From positions 1 to 56,937 of the forward strand of contig CAZTNS010000003.1 in the NCBI GenBank assembly GCA_964615585.1: a stretch of DNA of 56,937 nucleotides, read 5' to 3'. This DNA is from JAQIBY01 sp964615585. Its GTDB lineage: Bacteria; Bacteroidota; Bacteroidia; Bacteroidales; ML635J-15. Position numbers and translations under genes: made by a program. Positions 15,500-24,100 of the stretch are shown in pieces; the stretch's first letter is position 1; each line of letters opens with the position of its first letter. The notes beneath the pieces are model-generated. The model had not been told where the DNA came from. It made no database searches and was given only the letters and a program-made list of their open reading frames with translations.

Positions 15500-16126
15500 G
15501 TGAAAAAAACTGGATTCATATTGTTGCTGATTAGTGTGCCGGTCATTTTATGTGCCCAACTGGAAGAATCATTTGAAAAGAAAAACACCATTACAGGCGG
15601 CATGTTTATGAAGGTTGACAGCATGTCGGATAAACGCATGAGTTTTTGGCCTGAAATATACGGCACCTACGAATCCAATTTATCGGAACGGCTGGCGGGT
15701 TTTTTCCGGATGAATGTCATCATCCCTGCAACCATAAATTATCAGAAGGCAGATGTGTATGGTGATGTCATTTCAAAACAACATGCCAGGGGGTTTGGAA
15801 TGACGCTGGGGGCAAGATATTATATCCTTGATGTTATGAAGGGTTTTTATGTCGGTCCCTCCTTTATGTTTTACCGGTATAATCATACTTATGAGTATGA
15901 AAATCGTATCACCGATGATGAGTATTCAATAACTTCGCTGAGAGGCAGCATGGTTTTAGGGTATCAGCATGTGTACAAAAACGGTTTTACAATTCATGCT
16001 TATGCAGGTATTATGCTTGACCATAAAAGCTATGCCAGGTTTATTTCGCTTATCGAAACGGTTCCTGCCGGCAGCACGAATTTGATAAAACCGGATGTTG
16101 GTTTGTCTTTTGGATATTATTTTTAA
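15500..16126 (+). CDS. Outer-membrane beta-barrel protein
   Basis: A 208-residue exported protein with a signal peptide ending near LCAQ (residue 19). The mature part alternates polar and apolar residues in strands (GFGMTLGARYYIL, FYVGPSFMFYRYNHTY, GSMVLGYQHVY, FTIHAYAGIML) and ends GLSFGYYF, with the terminal aromatic residue expected for BAM-assembled barrels. It resembles the small 8-strand DUF3575/OmpW-like class. The ligand is unknown. It ends 16 bases before the next lipoprotein gene, so the two are likely coexpressed. Confidence 0.8.
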   Translation: MKKTGFILLLISVPVILCAQLEESFEKKNTITGGMFMKVDSMSDKRMSFWPEIYGTYESNLSERLAGFFRMNVIIPATINYQKADVYGDVISKQHARGFGMTLGARYYILDVMKGFYVGPSFMFYRYNHTYEYENRITDDEYSITSLRGSMVLGYQHVYKNGFTIHAYAGIMLDHKSYARFISLIETVPAGSTNLIKPDVGLSFGYYF

Positions 16127-16142
16127 CTTTATATAAAATTAC

Positions 16143-16883
16143 ATGACTATGAAAAAATCATTTCAAACAACCATTATCCTGATGTTAAGTGTTATTGTTT
16201 TGTTTTCATGCCAATCAAATCCAAAACAAAATGACACAAAAGACAACGAAATTATACCAAATCACGAATTGGTAAAAACCGACAACCTGGAAATCATTGA
16301 AAACAGTGAAAGCGATGTACAATGGGAAAACATCAGCAGGCAAAGTGTTACCATTGAAGGCTACCCCTTATCAAAATGCATAAAATTGCTTGTAGGGGAA
16401 ACCGGCGCTAAGGTTTTTGTTGAAGGGCTTGACCATGACCCCGTGATGTACATTGCTTACAGACCCGATGATATTTGGGAGGCTTCTGTTGATGAAAACC
16501 GCCGGAACCTTATTGAAAAACTGAAGGAGTTTTATAATTTTGCGATTGAAGATGCTGCAAGGGAGCTTGAAATATATACCTTAACAGGTTATGACAGCAC
16601 CAAACTGAGTAATGCAGGCGAAGATGTTGCAGGCACATCGATCAAATCGGTAAATAAAACCAAAACCTTTTCGAATTACAGTTTTGACCGATTTATGGAA
16701 GCTTTGGAAAAAGAATTTGATGTGGTTTTTATCTCCGGTGTTGATGACAACTCAAAATACAATTTTGAGACCATATCCATGGCCAATGTTGAACAAGCTC
16801 TCAATGATTTGAAACAGCAATACAACATGGAATTTAAAAAATCCAATGAGATGGCTGATGTAAAAATTGTGAGTTTTGAGTGA
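16143..16883 (+). CDS. Lipoprotein with two STN-like halves
   Basis: A 246-residue lipoprotein. The start may be 16143 or the ATG two codons later. The lipobox is VLFSC (Cys23 from the first Met). After an Asn/Asp/Lys-rich spacer there are two similar segments, at about 68-150 (SVTIEGYPLSKCIKLLVGE...) and 175-245 (YSFDRFMEALEKEFDVVF...FETISMANVEQALNDLKQQY). Each has the beta-alpha-beta shape of the STN domain found at the periplasmic end of secretins and TonB receptors. A stand-alone STN-pair lipoprotein is unusual. It could bind a signalling or secretion partner, such as the neighbouring barrel; this is inference. Confidence 0.6.
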   Translation: MTMKKSFQTTIILMLSVIVLFSCQSNPKQNDTKDNEIIPNHELVKTDNLEIIENSESDVQWENISRQSVTIEGYPLSKCIKLLVGETGAKVFVEGLDHDPVMYIAYRPDDIWEASVDENRRNLIEKLKEFYNFAIEDAARELEIYTLTGYDSTKLSNAGEDVAGTSIKSVNKTKTFSNYSFDRFMEALEKEFDVVFISGVDDNSKYNFETISMANVEQALNDLKQQYNMEFKKSNEMADVKIVSFE

Positions 16884-16897
16884 GATACATAATTCAG

Positions 16898-16928
16898 TTG
16901 TTATAATACCTGTATTTTATTAAATTTG
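16898..16928 (+). promoter_or_regulatory. Bacteroidota-type promoter for the AraC-family membrane regulator
   Basis: TTG (16898-16900) and a perfect -7 element TAAATTTG (16921-16928) are 20 bases apart. The expected start of transcription is about 15 bases before the ATG at 16950, so the leader is very short. Confidence 0.55.
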
Positions 16929-16949
16929 TACCTTATTATTGATTAAAAA

Positions 16950-18188
16950 ATGAGCATTGACAGCCTCATTATTGTTATAACCATCCTTCATGCTTATGTT
17001 TTTGCAATCATGCTGTTTGCAAGAAACCAGGCGGGAAGCCGCGTACTTGGTTTCTTTATGGTGAATTTCTTTATTCAAAGCTTTTTGTTTGCCAATTTCC
17101 ACATTTTTCACATTGAGTCCCTGCATGTTTTGCTCTATTTGGGATTGTCTTCCTTATCATTACTTGAATTTCCATTGATTTATTTGTATGTCAGGTATAT
17201 GTCTGATGCCGGTTTTAAGCTCACCTGGCAACAAGCATTGCATTTTCTGCCTGCTTTCGTAATATTTGTATGTCAGGTAGCAACCTATTTGTCTTTGGAA
17301 CCAGCAACAAAAACAGTACTACTGGCGTCTGATGGATTATTAAATGTGCCTGAATTGAGTGCATTTAATGCAGTGTATTCAATTTCAATCATTATATTGT
17401 TTATTCAGGTATTTGCATATTCAACGGTGATGATTATCAGGCTTATTAAGCACAAGAAAAACATTGAAAATTACTATTCTTATAAGCATAGAATTTCCCT
17501 GAGGTGGTTACTTACATTTGTTATTTTATACCTGGCATACTATATTGTTGAAATTATTATTTATTCCTTTCTATATCTGAAAATCTCTGAAACTGCCTAT
17601 TTTTCCATTTTGGCGGTACATATTTTCTTTGTTGGCATATTTGGGTTACGGCAAAAGGAGATTTTTGATCCGGAGCATAAAAAAGAAGAGAATGAATCAT
17701 TTCCTTATCCGGTTATTGAAAAAGGCGAAGACAATACGTCAGGCGATCACATTAAAGAACAATTGGTGAAAGAGGTTGAGCAAAAAGCCGCTACCCGGGA
17801 AAAGCAAGAGTTGTTAAGTGATGACATGAAGAAAATGCTTGCTGATAAAATTACCGGAATCATTGAATCTGAACAGCTTTATCTGGATGACGAGCTTTCC
17901 CTGAACAAGTTGGCAGAACAACTTGAAATACACAAAAATTACGTGTCTCATGTTATAAATAATGAGTTCAATGTTAACTTTTATAACTTTATCAATAAAT
18001 ACAGAATTGATGAAGCAAAACGTTTGTTGGCGGATGAACAATACGACCATTATTCAATTGAGGGCATCGCAAAATCCTGCGGCTTTAAATCCCGGAATGT
18101 GTTTTATCCGATATTTAAAAAACACATGGGAATGACACCACGTGAATACAAAAAAAAGCAGCAACAGGCAAAAAATCAAAGCAAATAA
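16950..18188 (+). CDS. Membrane-anchored AraC-family transcription regulator
   Basis: A 412-residue protein. The first 240 residues contain about seven hydrophobic helices (for example IDSLIIVITILHAYVFAIML, LHFLPAFVIFVCQVATY, LLTFVILYLAYYIVEIIIYS). A charged linker (about 245-300) leads to a double helix-turn-helix AraC domain at about 310-408, with LNKLAEQLEIHKNYVSHVIN and the family end YSIEGIAKSCGFKSRNVFYPIFKK. Regulators of this shape are common in Bacteroidota and presumably sense something in the membrane or periplasm. It follows the STN-like lipoprotein by 66 bases but has its own promoter, and precedes T9SS adhesin-like genes that may be targets. Confidence 0.88.
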   Translation: MSIDSLIIVITILHAYVFAIMLFARNQAGSRVLGFFMVNFFIQSFLFANFHIFHIESLHVLLYLGLSSLSLLEFPLIYLYVRYMSDAGFKLTWQQALHFLPAFVIFVCQVATYLSLEPATKTVLLASDGLLNVPELSAFNAVYSISIIILFIQVFAYSTVMIIRLIKHKKNIENYYSYKHRISLRWLLTFVILYLAYYIVEIIIYSFLYLKISETAYFSILAVHIFFVGIFGLRQKEIFDPEHKKEENESFPYPVIEKGEDNTSGDHIKEQLVKEVEQKAATREKQELLSDDMKKMLADKITGIIESEQLYLDDELSLNKLAEQLEIHKNYVSHVINNEFNVNFYNFINKYRIDEAKRLLADEQYDHYSIEGIAKSCGFKSRNVFYPIFKKHMGMTPREYKKKQQQAKNQSK

Positions 18189-18367
18189 TCTTTTTTTTGT
18201 TCTGACTTCCTGAAATGTCATAATTTATCCATTCTTACATGTTGTTTTGATCTTCATTCCTCATGTAATGAAAATTCATGTATATTGGGATACATTAGTT
18301 AATCAGTGCTGATTTATTTCCTTGTTTTAATTTCATATTCACTATTCATTAATGCTTGAAAAAAACC

Positions 18368-20929
18368 ATGAAAAAAATAATTTACGCACTTATCATTGTT
18401 GTGTGCATTGGATATGTAACACATAATACAGCAAAATCACAGACTACATATACATTAGGCAGTGGTAATGTTTATGAGCAGGCAGGTGGTATTTCTGCGA
18501 TTGGCTGCAAAGTTGAAGACTCTAAAGTGCAGTTTTTAATCAGGGCTTCTGAACTTGCAAATCAAGGGGCAACAGAAGGTATCATAGTAAACCTGGCTTT
18601 AAAAATCTATGAAGTGCCCGCCTTTACATTGGAAAATTTCAAACTTTCACTTAAAGAGACCAACGATACCGTGTTGGAGTGTAATTTGGATGACACGGGG
18701 TTTACAAATGTGTTTAGCGAAGACATTGAACCATCAGAATTTACTGCTGATTCATGGAAAATCTTTCCCTTTGATGCAGGGTTTTATTGGGATGGTTCCA
18801 GTAATTTGTTGATACAGTTTTGTTTTGATAATCAAACCGGTGAATATACATTTACCAATCCTGGAGGTATTTATACATATACGCCGGGCAGTTACGATTG
18901 TACCAATTATTCAGGAACCTATGATGATGCAGGTTGTAGTTTAACATCCCCTTGTTATTCATCCAATGATAGGGCACAAATGCAGTTCTCCTTATTTACA
19001 GCCCCTTATCATTGTCGGTTCCATAATTTGGGCTCCGGCGGATCACCGTTGACTTTCAATAATGCCTATATCAGTGATAATACGCCGGCGTTTAGCGTTT
19101 CCGCCACACATACCACAAGCTTTGACCGTTTTAAGGTAGAACTCAATACGGAATCAGATTTTACCGGCACTGCTTATACACAGACTTTTTCTGATGTTTA
19201 TTCAACCGACACCCAATACGAGCTGGATTGCAATTCCCTTTCACCGGTGTTGCCAAACACTAATGATATAACCTATTATGTACGTGTGCGGGCATCGGCG
19301 GATGGTGTTACCACGTGGGGAGAATGGTCATCAGACATGTATTCTTTTACATATAAACTTGCCGGACATCCGGAATGGCTACAGGCTGAAGAAGACCAAT
19401 TTGAAAGCGGGATTATTCTGGAGGAAGGCGAATACGATTTTGGGAATACTTCTACACATGAATATGGTGCAGGAAACCTAAGTGATGGACGTATGTTTTG
19501 GTACAGATGTTATGTAACGGAATTGTCTTATTTGCAATCTTTATCTGTTCAGTTACGGTATCCTGACGGAAATGTCAAACTTGCTTTGTATGATGAAAGC
19601 GGGGAATTTATTGCAGAGACTACCAGTGAAGCTTGCATAGCAGATGTCAATACATTAAATACAACAACAAATCCGTTGCTTGGTGGAAATATATACTACG
19701 TTGCCGTGATGCTCAGCAGTGATACACAACAAATATGGTATTCAGAAAATGATGGAGACCCATGGGGCAGGTATTATGATGGTGGATATGTTTATGGCAA
19801 TTTTCCGTCATCGCTTCCTGCTTCACCGGTAGAATGGAACAAGCGATTTAATGTGTTTTTGACCACAGCAAATCCCAATGAATATATTTCTCCTCCCATA
19901 AAATACGCATTTTTTGATGGTGCTGATTCCTGGGGCAATATTACATGGAACACAGGGGGAGCAGATACAATTACGGTGGGTGCATATACAGATGCTGACG
20001 TCACCACAGAAATACCTGGCATCCCCCCATCATCAACAAGCCCTGTAGATATTTCCGGTATAGATGAAACCACTTATGATGTTATTTATCTGAAAGCTAC
20101 ATTAGAAGGGGGAAATCCTGTTTTGGAAAACTGGAAAGTGAGCTGTAATTACAGCATGGACATGGATTCTGAAGCCGAAAACCCGGTTAATCAGGTAGAA
20201 GCAGCCTATATTGATTCATCTGTCAATACCGATGCCGAAGCTCAGGAGGTGTTTGCATTTAAGATTACAGATATGGGTACAGCCGACGACGCTCCGACAA
20301 TGGTCACCAATGTCCGCATCAAACCAGGAATAAACAACACTGCCGGTTGGACCGATCACATTCAGGGTGTTAAATTGTATGATAATGACGGATCTTCTTT
20401 TATATCTACAGAAAGCCCGGTTATTACCGATACATGTATTGATATCCCTGTTTCTACGGGGGATTTTAATATCCCGGACGGAACATCAAAATTGGTTTCG
20501 CTCTATGTTTATTTGAATACATCAAATATTGTAGATGGAGCTGTGCTGTGTTTCCACATTGATAGCAATGAGCATGGTTTTTCCAGTGACAGTTTGGGGT
20601 CTGGTTTTGCGGAAGCATTTTCATCTGCCAATATTGAAAGCAACAACATGACCGTAACCTGTATCCCAACCAACCTAAAAAAGACAACCAATATTAATAA
20701 CCGTATTTATCCCAATCCTTTTGATGATAAATTGTTCATTGGGCACAACCTGAAGGGTGTTTACGATGTAACAATACTTAATGCTTTTGGAAGTGTGTTG
20801 TACCACAATACACAAGCTATTGATTGCGCTGGGGTGATCAACACCGGATTTCTCACACAAGGAGCTTACGTGCTGATCCTTACCAATGAAAATTCTGAAA
20901 AATGTATTTTCAGGGTCATAAAAAAGTAG
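18368..20929 (+). CDS. Secreted protein with T9SS type A sorting domain
   Basis: Starting from ATG 18368 (a TTG four codons upstream is also possible) it has 853 residues. The signal peptide MKKIIYALIIVVCIGYVTHN ends near KSQ. The middle contains beta-sandwich modules, including an Fn3-like region with YVRVRASADGVTTWGEWS, but I cannot name them all. The last 75 residues are a T9SS sorting domain: RIYPNPFDDKLFI, a VTILNAFGSVLYH strand and the end CIFRVIKK. This sends it through the outer membrane by PorU/SorA-type processing and surface attachment or release. No catalytic motif is visible. Confidence 0.85.
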   Translation: MKKIIYALIIVVCIGYVTHNTAKSQTTYTLGSGNVYEQAGGISAIGCKVEDSKVQFLIRASELANQGATEGIIVNLALKIYEVPAFTLENFKLSLKETNDTVLECNLDDTGFTNVFSEDIEPSEFTADSWKIFPFDAGFYWDGSSNLLIQFCFDNQTGEYTFTNPGGIYTYTPGSYDCTNYSGTYDDAGCSLTSPCYSSNDRAQMQFSLFTAPYHCRFHNLGSGGSPLTFNNAYISDNTPAFSVSATHTTSFDRFKVELNTESDFTGTAYTQTFSDVYSTDTQYELDCNSLSPVLPNTNDITYYVRVRASADGVTTWGEWSSDMYSFTYKLAGHPEWLQAEEDQFESGIILEEGEYDFGNTSTHEYGAGNLSDGRMFWYRCYVTELSYLQSLSVQLRYPDGNVKLALYDESGEFIAETTSEACIADVNTLNTTTNPLLGGNIYYVAVMLSSDTQQIWYSENDGDPWGRYYDGGYVYGNFPSSLPASPVEWNKRFNVFLTTANPNEYISPPIKYAFFDGADSWGNITWNTGGADTITVGAYTDADVTTEIPGIPPSSTSPVDISGIDETTYDVIYLKATLEGGNPVLENWKVSCNYSMDMDSEAENPVNQVEAAYIDSSVNTDAEAQEVFAFKITDMGTADDAPTMVTNVRIKPGINNTAGWTDHIQGVKLYDNDGSSFISTESPVITDTCIDIPVSTGDFNIPDGTSKLVSLYVYLNTSNIVDGAVLCFHIDSNEHGFSSDSLGSGFAEAFSSANIESNNMTVTCIPTNLKKTTNINNRIYPNPFDDKLFIGHNLKGVYDVTILNAFGSVLYHNTQAIDCAGVINTGFLTQGAYVLILTNENSEKCIFRVIKK

Positions 20930-20950
20930 TGCGGTTTTTTTATTGCCGGA

Positions 20951-20988
20951 AATGCTTGCAAACCTGTATTGACAAACAGGAAAGCATT
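20951..20988. other. Hairpin between two T9SS cargo genes
   Basis: AATGCTT (20951-20957) pairs with AAGCATT (20982-20988), and inside it CCTGT (20963-20967) pairs with ACAGG (20976-20980). No T run follows, so it is a poor intrinsic terminator. It may be a transcript-processing or regulatory structure in the 204-base gap. Confidence 0.4.
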
Positions 20989-21139
20989 ATGATGCAAACA
21001 TGGTATTCCCAACAGGATTGTCTGATTTTACACATTATGACATGATAAGGTATATCAGTATGATTTATATGGTAAAAATGGTTTAATATTGCTATAGAAA
21101 ACAAAAAGCATTGCTCATTTTTTTTAATATAGTTTGATT

Positions 21140-24100
21140 ATGTTTGACACCATTGCATCTACAGGAAAAAAACAGTTGTTTAAAGCCATATTTATGGTAA
21201 TTCTATTTGGTATTTCTTCATTACAGATAAAAGCACAAACAGAAATCTGGTCTGAAAATTTTGATTCATACTCTGAAACATATCCCCTTGATGGAAGTTC
21301 TTATGCATGGGTAATTACGGGAACATCCGGCAATAATGATTGGGCATTTTATGAACCCTCACATAGCAGTATCACAAGCCAATGCCTTGAAATGTATTAC
21401 AGTTCAGCTGATCTGGCCTATGATAATTCAACCGCTGCAGATGAAATAGTTTATTATGCTACTGAAATTGATGCCACAGGCTATGAGAGTTTAACCATGG
21501 ATTTTGATTGGATGTCAGGGGGTGATGAAAATGATTGTTTTAAAGTTGTGTATTCTTTGGATGGTAGTAACTGGAATGATGTATCATCTGCTAAATACTA
21601 TGGGCAAACAAGTAACTGGCAGACCGTCAGCGCCCTGGATTTGTCATCTTGTGATGATGATACATTTTACATTGGATTTAACTGGATCAATGATGCCAGC
21701 GGAGGCGATGGAACAGGCCCCTGTTTTGATGAAATATCCATATCCGGAAGTGTAATTGCCTGTTCTGGGACTCCTGCCCCCGGTAATACACAATCCACAG
21801 CAACAGAAGTATGCCCATCGGAAAATTTTACCTTGTCTTTACAAAACGATTATTCCGGCTATTCTGGTATTTCTTATCAGTGGCAATCCTCTTCTGATGG
21901 TTCCACCTGGAGTGATATGTCCGGTGAAACCTCTTCAACCTGTACCACTTCAATTACAGAGGATACATATTATCGTTGTAATGTGACTTGTTCAGGTGAG
22001 GGAACAGGTGAATCATCCTCATTACAAATTGAAATAACTATGGGTATTTCCTGTTATTGTGATATTACTGCCAGAGATAACGATTATTGTGATGGAATAA
22101 CTCATGTCGAATTTGAAGACATCTCGAATTCATCTGATGGACAACCGGGTTATACGGATTTTACATCAAACTCCACGACTTTAATGCAGAATGAAACATA
22201 TCAATTAACTGTACAGGTAAATACTGCAGGAGATTATTCTTACAATCAGCTTGCATGGATTGATTGGGATAAAGATGGTGAATTTGAAGCGTCTGAAAAA
22301 TATGACCTGGGTTCAGCAACTGATGTTACTGATGGGGCGAGCAGTAATTCCCCGTTGGATATTGATGTTCCAGGGAGTGCAGTCACAGGGACAACTTATA
22401 TAAGAATTGTGTCGTATTACGATAATGGATGGACACCAGATCCATGCCATGTTGAAACGGATTATGATTTTCAGGGGGAAGCTGAGGATTACACCATCAA
22501 TATCATTGAGGCCACAGCTTGTTCAGCCACTCCTGATCCCGGAGATACGCAATCAACGGATACGGAAGTATGTTCTGGAACAGAATTTACACTTTCACTT
22601 GAAAATGCTTTTTCTTACAGTGGAATATCGTATCAGTGGCAATCTTCTTCTGATGGTTCCAACTGGAGTGATATGTCCGGGGAAACCTCTTCAACCTGCG
22701 CTACCTCAGTAACGGATGATACCTACTTTCGCTGTAAGGTTACATGCGATGGTTATGGTACTGGTACATCAGATTCATTGCTTATTAATGTTATTTCTTC
22801 TATATCCTGTTATTGTTCTGCAGAGATGACCGGTACTGAAGGCGGTATTTCAAATGTGAGTTTCAATACCATTGATAACGATTCGGATTACGATCAGGGA
22901 TATTCCAATTACACAACCATTGCAACCAATGTACTCAGAGATTCCACTTATACAGCCAATGTTACCATTGGTGATGGGGATAGTTATCGTGTCAATGTGT
23001 TTATTGACTGGAATCAGGATGGTGATTTTGAAGACACCGGTGAAGAAACGCAGTTGGGTATAACCAGCGATGGGACAGTAAGCAGCGATATTACCGTTCC
23101 ATCAGGAGCAGCATACGGCTTTACTTTCATGCGGGTTATTGCACACTCATCCGGTTATAGTGGTCCTTGTGAGGGTACTGGTTATTATGGTGAAGTGGAA
23201 GATTACAAAATCAGGGTGAAACAACTTACCGCTTGTGACGCTGACCCGGTTCCTGGAGCAACCACGGGAAGCGAAAATCCGGTTTGTGTGGGAAATGATT
23301 TTACTTTATCCCTTGAAAATGATTATTATTACAATACAGGAATCAGTTACCAGTGGCAGTCTTCCTCTGATGGTTCTACCTGGAGCAATATAAGCGGAGC
23401 CACCCATCATGAACACACAACAAACATCACTGAAGATGCTTATTATCATTGTATTGTTTCGTGTGATGCTGCCGAATCCGATACCTCAACATCCTTGTTG
23501 GTCGAAACAGAACTGAATGCTTCCTGCTACTGCGAGAGCTATGGTAGTACATCTGGTTATGGTACTAAGTACGTAGGCATTGAACAAATCGACAACGCAA
23601 CCTCAAGTGGATATACTTATGTTGATTATACGGATCAAATGGCCACAGTTGAATTGGGTGAGAGTTATGATCTGTCCGTAAGGGTTAATACCTATGGATC
23701 TGCTACAGCAGATACCTATGCTTTCATTGACTGGAATCAGGACGGGGATTTTGCAGATGCAGGGGAATCGTATGATCTGGGAGATGCAACCGATGTATCA
23801 GATAGCCCTACAGATTTATCGCCTTTGTCTGTTACTATCCCCGGAGGTGCGGAAACCGGAATTACAATAATGCGGGTCATAACATCAATAGACGAGAATC
23901 CCACAGACCCCTGTGCAACCTCATTCAATGGTGAAACAGAAGACTACAGCATAAGGGTGGTTGATCCCGTTACCTGTTCCGGGACACCAACAGGGGGCAC
24001 AGTAACCCCTGATTATCAATGTACATCATCAGACGGAACGGTTACTTTGACAGTACAGGATTACGATTACAACGATGGCATCACATTTCAATGGCAGGAA

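Noticed and set aside
15403..15666. Upstream extension of the metallo-hydrolase frame by 88 codons
   Set aside because: The extra segment has no hydrolase similarity, overlaps the divergent barrel gene with its clear signal peptide, and an ATG directly before the conserved MNIRRLKLGN start is available.
21860..22720. Near-identical DNA segments that could be an insertion or duplicated mobile sequence
   Set aside because: They coincide with in-frame Ig-like modules of one protein and lack ends typical of mobile DNA; internal domain duplication explains them.
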